A DNA stretch of 64,000 nt from Pseudomonas sp. 8Z (GTDB lineage: Bacteria; Pseudomonadota; Gammaproteobacteria; Pseudomonadales; Pseudomonadaceae): contig NZ_LR733824.1 of NCBI RefSeq assembly GCF_902506535.1, positions 596,317 through 660,316 of the forward strand. The letters run 5' to 3'. Of the stretch, positions 26,765 to 35,226 are shown piece after piece. A program made the position numbers and the translations under genes. How positions within the stretch are numbered: the stretch's first letter is position 1; every line of letters starts with the position of its first letter. The notes below the pieces were generated by a model, which saw nothing but the letters and a program-made list of their open reading frames with translations, had not been told where the DNA came from and searched no databases.

Positions 26765-28237
26765 GTGAAAGCCTGCTCCGATGATTTTGTCGTTGTCCAC
26801 ACTCCCGAAGAGGCGGTCGATCGCCTTGCCGCGTTGTACCACGAGGCCACTGGGGCGCTGAGCCATGCGCTCAAGCGTTATCTCAAGGCGCGCGTGAGCC
26901 CGGATGCCAGCGAGCATTGCCTGTTCCGTTACCCTGAACTGCGTTTGATCTACCTGTGCCAGGGTGAGGTGCCGACCACTGTGCGTGCCTACGCCAAGGT
27001 GCAGGTGCCGGGTACTTACGCGATTACCGTGACCCAGCCGTCGGCGTTTCGCAAATACCTGCTGGAGCAACTGCGCCCGCTGATGAATGACTTCACCTTG
27101 CGTGTGGAGGTCGGTCGCAGCCAGCAGAATATTCCCTATCCGTATGTGGTCGAGGGCGGCGATGAGCTGGCTGGCAGCGGCGTGACTGCTGCCGAGCTGG
27201 CGCGGGTGTTCCCCAGCACCGACCTGTCTGCCGCCACCGATGGCACGGCCGATGGCCTGTATGACTGGGAGAATATCGACCCGCTGCCGCTGGCGCTGTT
27301 CGACGCCGCGCGTACCGACTTTTCGCTCAAGCGCATTCAGCACTACACCGGCAGCGATTGGCGCCATGTGCAGCCGTGGATTCTGCTGACCAACTATCAC
27401 CGTTACGTCGACCAGTTCATTCGCCATGGCCTGGACATGCTGGTGGGCGACTCGCGCTTCACGCGCATGGTGTTGCCGGGCAATGTGGTGATTGAGCGCG
27501 GCATGAACGAAGGCGAGATGCAGGCGATCATCGAGAATGTGGTCTGGCATCGTTACCAGATGCCGGCCTATCACCTGCAGGCTGCCGATGGCCACGGCAT
27601 CACCCTGGTCAATATTGGCGTCGGCCCGTCCAATGCCAAGAACATCACCGACCACCTGGCCGTGCTGCGCCCCAACTGCTGGTTGATGATTGGTCACTGC
27701 GGCGGCTTGCGTCAGTCGCAGACCATCGGCGACTACGTGCTGGCCCACGCCTACATGCGCCGCGACGGCATTCTCGACCGCGTGCTGCCGCCGCACATTC
27801 CGCTGCCGGCGTTGGCCGAGGTGCAGCAGGCGCTGCAGGAGGCTGCCAAGTTGATCACCGGCGAAGAGGGCGATGAGCTGAAAAAGCGCCTGCGCACCGG
27901 CACCGTGCTGACCTATGACGACCGCAACTGGGAGCTGCGCTGGGCCCAGGAGCGACCGCTGATCAACCTGTCACGCGCCGTAGCGGTGGATATGGAGAGT
28001 GGCACCATCGCCGCCCAGGGCTATCGCCTGCGGGTGCCCTACGGCACGCTGCTGTGCGTGTCGGATAAACCGCTGCACAGCGAGATCAAGCTGCCGGGGG
28101 CGGCGGGCGCCTTCTACGAGCGTGCGGTGACGCAGCACCTGCATATCGGCATCGCCGCCCTGGAGCTGATGCGCAGCCAGCTCAACTCGCTGCATTCGCG
28201 CAAGCTGCGCAGCTTCGACGAGCCGCCGTTCCGCTGA
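26765..28237 (+). CDS. amn: AMP nucleosidase
   Basis: Hydrolyses AMP to adenine and ribose 5-phosphate, thereby regulating AMP levels. The 490-residue protein (E. coli Amn: 484) has an N-terminal regulatory domain and a C-terminal nucleoside phosphorylase-fold domain (GVGPSNAKNITDHLAVLRP, then IGHCGGLRQ and AVDMESGTIAAQG, which bears the ribose/acid residues). The GTG at 26765 is preferred because it has an AGGA SD; an in-frame ATG at 26711 has none. Position matches P. aeruginosa amn. Confidence 0.93.
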   Translation: MKACSDDFVVVHTPEEAVDRLAALYHEATGALSHALKRYLKARVSPDASEHCLFRYPELRLIYLCQGEVPTTVRAYAKVQVPGTYAITVTQPSAFRKYLLEQLRPLMNDFTLRVEVGRSQQNIPYPYVVEGGDELAGSGVTAAELARVFPSTDLSAATDGTADGLYDWENIDPLPLALFDAARTDFSLKRIQHYTGSDWRHVQPWILLTNYHRYVDQFIRHGLDMLVGDSRFTRMVLPGNVVIERGMNEGEMQAIIENVVWHRYQMPAYHLQAADGHGITLVNIGVGPSNAKNITDHLAVLRPNCWLMIGHCGGLRQSQTIGDYVLAHAYMRRDGILDRVLPPHIPLPALAEVQQALQEAAKLITGEEGDELKKRLRTGTVLTYDDRNWELRWAQERPLINLSRAVAVDMESGTIAAQGYRLRVPYGTLLCVSDKPLHSEIKLPGAAGAFYERAVTQHLHIGIAALELMRSQLNSLHSRKLRSFDEPPFR

Positions 28238-28244
28238 TGTTTTT

Positions 28245-28409
28245 AGAACCTGTTCACCAGGTTCGTCGGTTTTGGCAGTTTGGTGAAAGCGGCCGCTCGC
28301 GATCTTGTAGGAGCGGCTTACCCAAATAAAGCTCGGGGCTGAAGCCCCTCCTACATGTTCATCAACTGCTTTTGCCTTTTCAGGTGCATAAAGATCGTGA
28401 ACAGGTTCT
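28245..28409. repeat. REP-like palindrome bounded by a 13-bp inverted repeat
   Basis: AGAACCTGTTCAC (28245-28257) and its perfect complement GTGAACAGGTTCT (28397-28409) flank 139 bases. Inside lies a REP-like palindrome with outer arms TGTAGGAG (28306-28313) and CTCCTACA (28348-28355) around GGGGCTGAAGCCCC. The whole fills the amn-to-next-gene gap. It may be a small non-autonomous element or only nested palindromes. Confidence 0.6.
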
Positions 28410-28509
28410 GAGGGGCGTGGCCTGACGCACAATCTGGCCACGCCCTGGCGGCGCTGGTCGGTGCTCTGGTTTAGACTCGCCCTCGTCATGGATGAAGGAG
28501 GTAATACGC

Positions 28510-29319
28510 ATGGAACAGGCCCGTCTGCTGCTCACCGCTTTGTGGCAGCCCTTCAGTTTCTTCAGTCTTTTTTCTTGCATCGCCCTGGCTCTGCTACTGG
28601 GTGCGGCTGGCGGGTTGCTGCTGGCATTCAAACTGCACCACTCGGGCTGGTTGGCGCGCAACGCGTCCTGGCACCATGGGCTGCTCAAACTCTACTTTTT
28701 GCTCTTGCCGCTGGCTGGAGGTCTTCTCGGCCTGCAGGGCGGCCTGTTGTACGGCAGTCAGCAGCAGCTCTATCGCCATCTCGACAGTTTTACGCCCGCG
28801 CTGCAGGTGTTGGCCGATGATACCTGGCGTGATTTTCAGGCGTATGTCGAGGTTCAGGATGAGCAGAGTCTGATGGTGCTACGCGGCAGTAGCATTCAGG
28901 ACGTGCTCAACCAGATGGCGCGTGATTATCTGCACCGCGAACGTCTGCTGGCCGCGAGCGAACGTGCCGATGCATCGATGCTGGAGCATATGGCGTTGGA
29001 GCTGTTCGACCGCTTGCAGGTGAGTTTGCTGGGTAAGGCCATCGGTGAGTTGGTGGTCGACAAAAGCTCAGCTTACAGCGGGCTCAACAAGCAGGTGCTG
29101 ACGCAGGTACTGGATGCGCGTATCGAACAGTTGTTTCAGGCCGAGTTTCTCCTGGCGCTGCTCAAGCGCCAGCTCACTCAAATTTTCAAGCCGTTGTACA
29201 TGGCTCTGTTGCTCCAGATCGGCTTGCTGCTGGTGCTGATAGCGGCAGAGTGGGGCGTGTCGCGCGGGTTGCGGCAGACGCCCACTCGTCGTTCAGCGGG
29301 GCCTGTGTCGTTGCTCTGA
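28510..29319 (+). CDS. Uncharacterised membrane protein
   Basis: A 269-residue protein I do not recognise. It has two N-terminal hydrophobic helices (FFSLFSCIALALLLGAAGGL and LYFLLLPLAGGLLGLQGG), a long soluble helical middle (about 90-230), and one C-terminal hydrophobic helix (MALLLQIGLLLVLIAAEWGV). The ATG at 28510 has a strong AAGGAGG nine bases upstream, better than the in-frame ATG at 28492. It is probably an inner-membrane protein with a periplasmic or cytoplasmic helical domain. Stops 1 base before the convergent PLP gene stop. Confidence 0.75.
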   Translation: MEQARLLLTALWQPFSFFSLFSCIALALLLGAAGGLLLAFKLHHSGWLARNASWHHGLLKLYFLLLPLAGGLLGLQGGLLYGSQQQLYRHLDSFTPALQVLADDTWRDFQAYVEVQDEQSLMVLRGSSIQDVLNQMARDYLHRERLLAASERADASMLEHMALELFDRLQVSLLGKAIGELVVDKSSAYSGLNKQVLTQVLDARIEQLFQAEFLLALLKRQLTQIFKPLYMALLLQIGLLLVLIAAEWGVSRGLRQTPTRRSAGPVSLL

Positions 29320-29320
29320 G

Positions 29321-30289
29321 TCAGGCGACTACGGCCTCGCCGCGCAGTAGTTCGGCCAGGGCCGCGCGATCGATATTGGCGCCGCTGAGCACGACCGCCA
29401 CGCGCTCGCCGACATTGCGCTCGCGTTCTTGCATCAGGGCGGCCAGAGCCGCCGCACCAGCCCCTTCGGCGAGGTTGTGGGTGTCCTCGTGGTAGGCGCG
29501 GATGGCGCAGCGAATCTCCTCGTCATCAACCCGCACGATACGCGCGGCACCGGTGCGGATGATGTCCAGCGCCAGTTGCTGCGGCTGGCGGCAGGCCATG
29601 CCGTCGGCCAGGGTCTCGGCGCGTTCGGTTTGCACCAGGCGGCCTTGCTCGAAGCTGCGTGCATAGGCGTCGGCGCCGCTGGCGACCACGCCGATGATCT
29701 CGGTGTCGAGGCCAAGCAGGTCGCGAGTGCGGATCATCCCGCAAATGCCCGAGCCTAGGCCGATGGGCACATAGACCCGGCGCAGACTTGGCACCGCTTC
29801 CAGCAGCTCCAGGGCGTAGGTGGCTACGCCGCGCACCAGATCCTCATGCAGCGATGGCACCCCGTGCAGGCCGTCGCGTTCTGCGATGCGCGCGGCCTCG
29901 GCGCGGGCCTCGTCGAAGTCACGGCCATGCTCGATCACCTCGGCGCCGAGGGCGCGCATGGCGGCGTTCTTTTCACGTGCATTGCCGTGCGGTACCAGAA
30001 TGCGAATAGCCAGGCCCGCGGCGCGCGCCGCCAGCGCCAGGCTTTGACCATGATTGCCACGGGTGGCGGTGACCAAGCCGCGCACCTGCGGCTCGCGGCG
30101 TAGCAGGGCATCGATATACACCAGCCCGCCGCGCACCTTGAAGGCGGCGGTGGGCGCGTGGTTCTCATGCTTGACCCAGACCTCGCAGCCCAGCCGTTGG
30201 CTCAACAGCGGCCAGGCCAGTTGCGCAGTGGCGGCCATATGGCGGTGAACCAGTTCAGCGCTTTGGCGCAGTTGGGCAAGGTCGAACAT
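29321..30289 (-). CDS. Threonine/serine dehydratase-like PLP enzyme
   Basis: A 322-residue fold-type II PLP enzyme starting MFDLAQLRQSAE. The PLP-lysine motif is HAPTAAFKVRGG with K51, the phosphate-binding loop is GLGSGICGM (usual glycine-rich GGGGL type) near residue 170, and TRGNHGQSLA near residue 80 is typical. The family deaminates threonine or serine to 2-oxo acids. The missing C-terminal ACT domain marks it as a catabolic type. A MocR-type regulator is transcribed divergently 80 bases away. Substrate is not certain. Confidence 0.85.
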   Translation of the reverse strand: MFDLAQLRQSAELVHRHMAATAQLAWPLLSQRLGCEVWVKHENHAPTAAFKVRGGLVYIDALLRREPQVRGLVTATRGNHGQSLALAARAAGLAIRILVPHGNAREKNAAMRALGAEVIEHGRDFDEARAEAARIAERDGLHGVPSLHEDLVRGVATYALELLEAVPSLRRVYVPIGLGSGICGMIRTRDLLGLDTEIIGVVASGADAYARSFEQGRLVQTERAETLADGMACRQPQQLALDIIRTGAARIVRVDDEEIRCAIRAYHEDTHNLAEGAGAAALAALMQERERNVGERVAVVLSGANIDRAALAELLRGEAVVA

Positions 30290-30333
30290 GACGGGCACTC
30301 CGGGTGGCGTTGACCATGATGCTAGTGCGGCGC

Positions 30334-30363
30334 ATTGTATGGGTAAATCTTTATATTGCATGG
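30334..30363 (+). promoter_or_regulatory. Candidate MocR operator (direct repeats)
   Basis: ATTGTATGG (30334-30342) and ATTGCATGG (30355-30363) are direct repeats whose starts are 21 bases apart, two helical turns, so both lie on the same face. MocR-family regulators typically bind such direct repeats. They lie between the divergent dehydratase and the regulator, the latter starting at 30370. Confidence 0.5.
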
Positions 30364-30369
30364 CAAGCA

Positions 30370-31713
30370 ATGTGGCTCCCAGACCTTAGCGACAGCCCCT
30401 TACCCACCTATTTGGCACTGGTCGAGGCCATTGCCAGCGCGATTGGTCGCGGCGATCTGCTGCCCGGTGAACGCCTGCCGCCGCAACGGCGCCTGGCCTG
30501 GACGCTGGGCATCAACCCGAGCACGGTGATGCTCGCCTACCGTGAGGCGGCGCGTCGGCATTTGGTGTCCGGTGAGGTTGGCCGTGGCACCTATGTGCTG
30601 GCCAGCAGCCGCGAAGCGAGTTTGTTTCGCCTCAAGCAATCGAGCGCAAAGGGCGCGCTGATCGACCTGTCGACTAACGTGCCAGTGCATGATCCGAGCA
30701 ACCGTGACCTATCCGCCTGCCTCGCTGATTTGGCGGCGCGTGGCGAATTGGATGCACTGCAGGCTTACCCTTCGGCGGCGCTGGTCGAGCGCACGCACCT
30801 GGCCGCTGCCGCCTGGCTGCGCCGACGTGATCTGGAGTTGGCGCCAGGCGGCCTGTTGCTCTGTGCGGGCGCGCAGCAGGGGGTGTCGGCGGCGTTGCTG
30901 GCGCTGTGCGAGGCCGGTGAGCCGATTCTGGTGGAGCGCTACACCGCGCCGGGGATCAAGGCCGCCGCGCGGCAGTTGCGTCTGCCGCTGCATGGCGTGG
31001 CGATGGACGCGCACGGCATCCTGCCCGATGACCTAGACCGCCAGGCCAGGGCCACCGGCGCGCGCGTGGTGGTACTGACGCCCTGTCTGCAAAACCCCAC
31101 CGGCGCCTGCCTGGATGCCGAGCGCCGCGCGGCCATTGCCGAGGTGGCGCGGCGTCGCCGTTTGTGGGTCATCGAGGATGATGTCTACGGCGTGCTTGGC
31201 AGCGAGGCGCCGTTGGCGGTGCAACTGCCCGAGCGCTGTCTGCTGATCAGCAGCCTGTCCAAGAGTGTCGCACCAGGCTTGCGTCTGGGATTTATCGCCG
31301 GGGCGCCTGAGTTGCTCGAACGTATCGACTGCGAGGCGCAGGCCACGCGCTGGGCGGTGACGCCGTTGAGCCTGGCGCTGGCCTGTGAGTGGATCGAAAG
31401 CGGCGTGGCGCAGCAGCGCCTGGCCTGGCAGGTCGAGGAGTTGCAGCAGCGCTGGCGCTTGGCCGCGCGCGTGCTGGGGCCGCGTATGCCGCAGGGCAGG
31501 GCGGTGGCGCCGCATCTGTGGCTGGATGTCGAGACGCCCGCCGGGTTGGCTGATGCTTGCCGGTTGCAGGGGGTGGACGTGGTGCCGGCTGAGGTCTTCG
31601 CGGTCGAGGCTAATCCAATACGCGCGGTACGCGTTAGCCTGGCCGCTGCGGCCAGCCGGGTTGAGCTCAAGCAGGCGCTGGAGGGGATCGTCGCGGCCTG
31701 GCCTATAGCCTGA
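30370..31713 (+). CDS. MocR/GabR-like regulator (GntR wHTH fused to aminotransferase fold)
   Basis: A 447-residue fusion: a GntR-type winged helix at residues 1-75 (YLALVEAIASAIGRGDLLPG, then LGINPSTVMLAYREA) and a fold-type I aminotransferase-like domain from about 95 to the end. The PLP lysine is probably K in SSLSKSVAPGLR near residue 300; NPTGACLD near 245 is typical. Such proteins sense an amino acid or PLP species and control a divergent metabolic gene, here the dehydratase. The ATG at 30370 is close to the direct-repeat operator; upstream starts would overlap it. Confidence 0.88.
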   Translation: MWLPDLSDSPLPTYLALVEAIASAIGRGDLLPGERLPPQRRLAWTLGINPSTVMLAYREAARRHLVSGEVGRGTYVLASSREASLFRLKQSSAKGALIDLSTNVPVHDPSNRDLSACLADLAARGELDALQAYPSAALVERTHLAAAAWLRRRDLELAPGGLLLCAGAQQGVSAALLALCEAGEPILVERYTAPGIKAAARQLRLPLHGVAMDAHGILPDDLDRQARATGARVVVLTPCLQNPTGACLDAERRAAIAEVARRRRLWVIEDDVYGVLGSEAPLAVQLPERCLLISSLSKSVAPGLRLGFIAGAPELLERIDCEAQATRWAVTPLSLALACEWIESGVAQQRLAWQVEELQQRWRLAARVLGPRMPQGRAVAPHLWLDVETPAGLADACRLQGVDVVPAEVFAVEANPIRAVRVSLAAAASRVELKQALEGIVAAWPIA

Positions 31714-31767
31714 TGCCGCACGTCTGCCCCCGCCAACTAGCCGGGGCAGACGCGTTCAGCCGTGCGC

Positions 31768-32800
31768 TTAGCGGCTGGCGTCGAGTACCACGCGGTAGCG
31801 CGCCTTGCCGCTGCGCAGGTGGTCGATGGCTTCGTTCACCTGGCTCATGGGGAACTGCTCGACCTGCGGCAGAATCTGGTGCCGCGCGCAGAATTCGAGC
31901 ATGGTCGCCATGTTTTTCGGCGAGCCCACGGGGGAGCCGGACAGGCTCTTTTGCTGCGGGATCAGGTTGAACACGTGCACCGGGATGGCGCTGGGCACGA
32001 TGCCGACAAAGTGCAGGCGGCCCTTGCCGCGCAGGGTCGCGATCAGCGTGGGCCAATCGAGGTCGGCGCTGGCGGTGACCAGCAGAAAATCCAGGGTACC
32101 GGCAATCGCCTGCATCGCCGCGCTATCGGTGGAGGCCACCACATTGTGCGCGCCCAGGCGCTTGGCCTCATCCTGCTTGTTCAGCGATGAGGTGAAGGCC
32201 GTGACCTCGCAGCCCCAGGCGTTGAGAAAGCGCAGCGCCAGGTGACCGAGGCCGCCGATGCCAACCACGCCAACGCGGTCGGTGGGCTTGATATCGAACT
32301 CCAGTAGCGGGCTGAACACCGTGGAACCGGCGCAAAACAGCGGGCCGACCAGTGCCGGATCGAGCCCTTCGGGCAGCGGTATGGCCCAGGCCCAGTGCGA
32401 GCGCAGGCGGTCGGCGAAGCCGCCATGGCTGCCCCACGATGGTCGGTTTCACCGAACGGCATAGCTGGTGCGAGCCTTCCATGCACGAGCCGCAGTGCAT
32501 GCAACTGCCTTTGTACCAGCCGATGCCCACGCGCTGGCCGAGCTTCAGGCCACGCGCATTTTCGCCCAGGCGCACGATGGTGCCGACCACTTCATGGCCG
32601 GGGATGAAGGGATAGCGCGCATTGCCCCATTCGTTGTCGATCATCGACTGATCGGAATGGCAGATGCCGCAGTATTCCACGGCCACTTCGACCTCTTCGG
32701 CGCCGAGCGGGCCTGGGTCGTAACTCAGGCGCTGCAGGGGCGCCTTGGGCTCGGTGGCGGCCCAGCCTGTGAAAGTAGCGAGTTCGGCACTGTTGCTCAT
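31768..32800 (-). pseudogene. Zinc-dependent alcohol dehydrogenase with a frameshift
   Basis: The N-terminal half (from the ATG at 32800) reads MSNSAELATFTGWAATEPK and carries the zinc-site GHEVVGT and the structural-zinc cysteines of CMHCGSCMEGSHQLC. The reading frame is lost after VKPTIVG. The rest, from GGFADRLRS on through the Rossmann GIGGLGHLAL to the end at 31768, is in another frame. One extra base in a run of four C (32432-32435; G on the coding strand) explains the shift. The family is cinnamyl-alcohol-dehydrogenase-like (YahK/AdhC). It may be a true pseudogene or a homopolymer sequencing error. Confidence 0.85.
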
Positions 32801-32922
32801 GGTGGCTCCTGCTTGCAAAGGACGGACGAGCAGATTAGCCGCTGTGATGCTGCGTGGAAATACCATCAGCGCCGCTTATCGTGGGGTACACTGCGCCGTC
32901 ATGTTTCATCGAACCGCGCCGT

Positions 32923-33543
32923 ATGTCCCGTCCTCGCCCTCCTACCAATCGTCGCCCCGCCGCTCCTCGTCGAGTAGCCAAGACGCCGCCTGTGCAGCCG
33001 CGTCTGCTGCTGCTGAACAAACCGTTCGACGTGCTTACCCAGTTCAACGATGACCAGGGCCGCGCCACGCTCAAGGACTTCGTCGATGTGCCTGGCATTT
33101 ACCCGGCTGGACGTTTGGATCGTGACAGTGAAGGCTTGTTGTTGCTGACCAACGATGGCCGCCTGCAAGCGCGTATCGCTGACCCCAAGCACAAGCTGCC
33201 GAAGACCTACTGGGTACAGGTCGAAGGTGAGCCGAACGAAGCGCAACTGCAGCAATTGCGCGATGGCGTGACGCTCAATGACGGCCCCACACTACCGGCC
33301 GAGGCGCATCTGCTGGACGAGCCCGAGCTGTGGCCGCGCAACCCGCCGGTACGTTTTCGCAAGAGTGTGCCGACCGCCTGGCTGGAATTGGTGATTCGCG
33401 AGGGACGCAACCGCCAGGTGCGGCGCATGACGGCTGCCGTAGGCCTGCCCACGCTGCGTTTGGTGCGGGTGGCCATCGGCCCTTGGCATCTGCAGCAATT
33501 GCAGCCTGGGCAGTGGCGCGAAGTCCCGGCCCGCCTGGATTAG
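32923..33543 (+). CDS. rluE: 23S rRNA pseudouridine synthase, RluE-type
   Basis: A 206-residue RsuA/RluE-family protein. After a basic N-terminus ([20 protein letters not shown]) the catalytic motif [16 protein letters not shown] contains the essential aspartate, and KTYWVQVEG and [11 protein letters not shown] are the usual downstream motifs. RluE modifies U2457 of 23S rRNA. It lacks an S4 domain, which fits RluE rather than RluB/RsuA. The start at 32923 is preferred over an in-frame start at 32854. Divergent from the alcohol dehydrogenase. Confidence 0.88.
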   Translation: MSRPRPPTNRRPAAPRRVAKTPPVQPRLLLLNKPFDVLTQFNDDQGRATLKDFVDVPGIYPAGRLDRDSEGLLLLTNDGRLQARIADPKHKLPKTYWVQVEGEPNEAQLQQLRDGVTLNDGPTLPAEAHLLDEPELWPRNPPVRFRKSVPTAWLELVIREGRNRQVRRMTAAVGLPTLRLVRVAIGPWHLQQLQPGQWREVPARLD

Positions 33544-33553
33544 GCCGCTGGCA

Positions 33554-33772
33554 TCAGCCGTGGATGCCGCGTGTGACCTCGATGATGTAGGTGATGATGG
33601 GCTTGGCCAGGAAGGCGACCAGGCACAGCCCGAGGCCAAGGAACAAAATGGCGGTGCCCAGGCGGCCTGCTTTGGACTTCTTGGCCAGATCCCAGATGAT
33701 GAAGAACATGAACAGAATCAGCCCGCCCACCAGGACGTACATCATCAGGGCTTCGAATTGTTCGGTTTCCAT
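33554..33772 (-). CDS. Small membrane protein (DUF2788-like)
   Basis: A 72-residue protein with two hydrophobic helices (ALMMYVLVGGLILFMFFIIW and GTAILFLGLGLCLVAFLAKP) separated by a basic loop (DLAKKSKAGRLG). I recall this as a DUF2788 family member of Pseudomonas, but am not certain of the name. It is convergent with rluE and follows the Lrp-type gene on the same strand at some distance. Function unknown. Confidence 0.75.
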   Translation of the reverse strand: METEQFEALMMYVLVGGLILFMFFIIWDLAKKSKAGRLGTAILFLGLGLCLVAFLAKPIITYIIEVTRGIHG

Positions 33773-33911
33773 GACAGCCTCATGCGCCTGCTACCACCAG
33801 GGCGAAAACCCTGGCGCCGGATGACGATACTTCTCCGCGAGCACCGAGCGGCACCACGCAAAGTGCGGGCGCAGAGTATACGCCTGCACCCTGGCGCTAC
33901 GTGTGCGTCGA

Positions 33912-34391
33912 TCAGCCGCGTAGATGCTGCAGGGGCAACTGGGTGCTGGAGAGAATCTGCTGCAGCACGAAGCTCGACCGGACGCTGGCAACCCCGTCGA
34001 TCCGCGTCAGCGTGCCCAGCAGCAGCTTCTGGTAATGATCCATGTCCGGCACCACTACCTTGAGTTGATAGTCGGCGTCCATCCCGGTCACCAGGCAGCA
34101 TTCCAGCACCTCGGGGCACTTGAGGATCACCTCCTGAAAATGCTCGAAGCGCTCCGGCGTGTGCCGGTCCATACCGATCAGCACATAGGCGGTCAGGCTC
34201 AGGCCGAGTTTCTTACGGTCGAGCAGGGCGACCTGGCCGGTGATATAGCCGTCGTCTTCTAGCTGCTTGACCCGGCGCGAACAGGGCGAGGGCGATAGAC
34301 CAATGCGTTCGGCAAGCTCCTGATTGGACAGGGAAGCGTTGCGCTGCAATTCGGCGAGAATGTTCAGGTCGTAGCGGTCGAGTTTGTCCAT
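33912..34391 (-). CDS. Lrp/AsnC-family transcriptional regulator
   Basis: A 159-residue Lrp-type protein from the ATG at 34391 (MDKLDRYDLNILAELQRN). The N-terminal helix-turn-helix (NQELAERIGLSPSPCSRRVK) is followed by the RAM ligand domain (SLTAYVLIGMDRHTPERF through VVVPDMDHYQKL). These proteins sense amino acids and often control themselves; the palindrome and GCAAT repeats upstream are likely sites. The longer frame from 34436 is less likely. Synteny matches PA3965 of P. aeruginosa. Confidence 0.9.
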   Translation of the reverse strand: MDKLDRYDLNILAELQRNASLSNQELAERIGLSPSPCSRRVKQLEDDGYITGQVALLDRKKLGLSLTAYVLIGMDRHTPERFEHFQEVILKCPEVLECCLVTGMDADYQLKVVVPDMDHYQKLLLGTLTRIDGVASVRSSFVLQQILSSTQLPLQHLRG

Positions 34392-34444
34392 TTCTTCATT
34401 GTTCTGTTGCTGGATTGCGCTAGATATTGCTCTCATGGTGGATC

Positions 34445-34454
34445 ATTGCGCAAT
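34445..34454. promoter_or_regulatory. Candidate Lrp-type operator
   Basis: The perfect palindrome ATTGCGCAAT lies about 55 bases upstream of the regulator start. GCAAT/ATTGC half-sites recur on both sides (ATTGC near 34417, ACGCAATATTCGCAATC at 34467-34483). Such an array of half-sites is the usual context for Lrp-family autoregulation and control of a divergent promoter. Confidence 0.45.
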
Positions 34455-34499
34455 GAGTAAATATGCACGCAATATTCGCAATCTTCTGTCGGCGTGGCA

Positions 34500-34700
34500 G
34501 GCGTAAGCTTTCTCTCAGTTTCACGGCCCGGACGAAATGTCCTACCGGCCTCGCCCAATCAGGCGAGTCGGCGCCGACGATCCCACCGGATCGTACCGGC
34601 TCCCGGGTCCGCACTGCCCAACCAGGCAGGCGAAGAAAGCGGCGACAACATCGCCAGTACCGGACAGATCCGAGGGGGCCGCAAGGCCCCTTTCTCGTTT
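34500..34700 (+). ncRNA. Candidate structured RNA with terminator
   Basis: This gap has no convincing gene but a run of perfect small hairpins: GGAC-GAAAT-GTCC, CTCGCC-CAATCA-GGCGAG, ACGATCC-CACC-GGATCGT, CTGCC-CAACCA-GGCAG and GGCGA-CAACA-TCGCC. It ends in a terminator-like hairpin (34674-34690) and a T-rich tract. Several GGA triplets occur in or next to loops, as in Rsm-binding RNAs. It may be a small RNA or the leader of a lost gene. I do not match it to a known family. Confidence 0.5.
34674..34700 (+). terminator. Rho-independent terminator of the candidate RNA
   Basis: GGGGCC, loop GCAA, GGCCCC, followed by TTTCTCGTTT. It is a strong plus-strand terminator and the only clear stop signal before the toxin segment. 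Confidence 0.75.
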
Positions 34701-34733
34701 ATGCCACCTTTGCGATGTCGCCATGGTTTGGAG

Positions 34734-34991
34734 ATGGCTAAACGCTTTTCGCTTGATGGAGGCAGACTCTACACGTACGACACGAGGATTGGATTTCGAG
34801 CGTCAAACCCACCGTTCTACGGCAGCTATAGCAGCTCAGCAGTGGCCACTTATCCGAATGGCTATTATGCGCCGCCCCGTACGGCGAGAAACCTTTTGAA
34901 TGCGGTCAGGCGAGGCTATTATGACGTCGATGACTATTCCTGCCCCAGGGCCAGTGGAGACGTACATGCCGAAGAAGAAATCCCTCAGTGA
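34734..34991 (+). CDS. Small hypothetical protein (doubtful)
   Basis: An 85-residue frame starting MAKRFSLDGGRLYTYDTRIG and rich in tyrosine, serine and asparagine. The composition looks more like that of a protein than a shadow frame, but the SD is too close to the ATG (GGAG one base away) and the last 26 bases overlap the next gene. It is unlike its GC-rich neighbours and may be the remains of a transferred gene. No family recognised. Confidence 0.3.
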   Translation: MAKRFSLDGGRLYTYDTRIGFRASNPPFYGSYSSSAVATYPNGYYAPPRTARNLLNAVRRGYYDVDDYSCPRASGDVHAEEEIPQ

Positions 34992-35214
34992 GAAGGAAAT
35001 TGCGAAGCTGGAGAGCATGATTCCAGATGTCGCCGTTCGTGCAACGCGGTCGGCGCATTCTCGTGCCCTCTCCACAGGTATGGCCGTAATGGGCGTTCTG
35101 GGCCGTGACCTAGTTGAAACTAGCGCAGATGGTAGTGTCCGCATCGTCGGCAAAGCCAAGCCGCGACGGAAAGTAACCGTAGGGCAAGTTGTCACCGTGC
35201 AGCGTATGGCTTAG
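34966..35214 (+). CDS. Putative antitoxin of the zeta-type toxin
   Basis: An 82-residue protein starting MPKKKSLSEKEIAKLESMIP, 12 bases before the toxin gene, with a GGAGA SD five bases upstream. It has a basic N-terminus, a helical middle (VRATRSAHSRALSTGMAVMG), and a C-terminus rich in strands (GSVRIVGKAKPRRKVTVGQV). It is not the classical epsilon antitoxin by sequence, but size and position fit a partner. In-frame ATGs at 34921 and 34900 could extend it. Function by context only. Confidence 0.55.
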   Translation: MPKKKSLSEKEIAKLESMIPDVAVRATRSAHSRALSTGMAVMGVLGRDLVETSADGSVRIVGKAKPRRKVTVGQVVTVQRMA

Positions 35215-35226
35215 GCCTTTTCGCCT

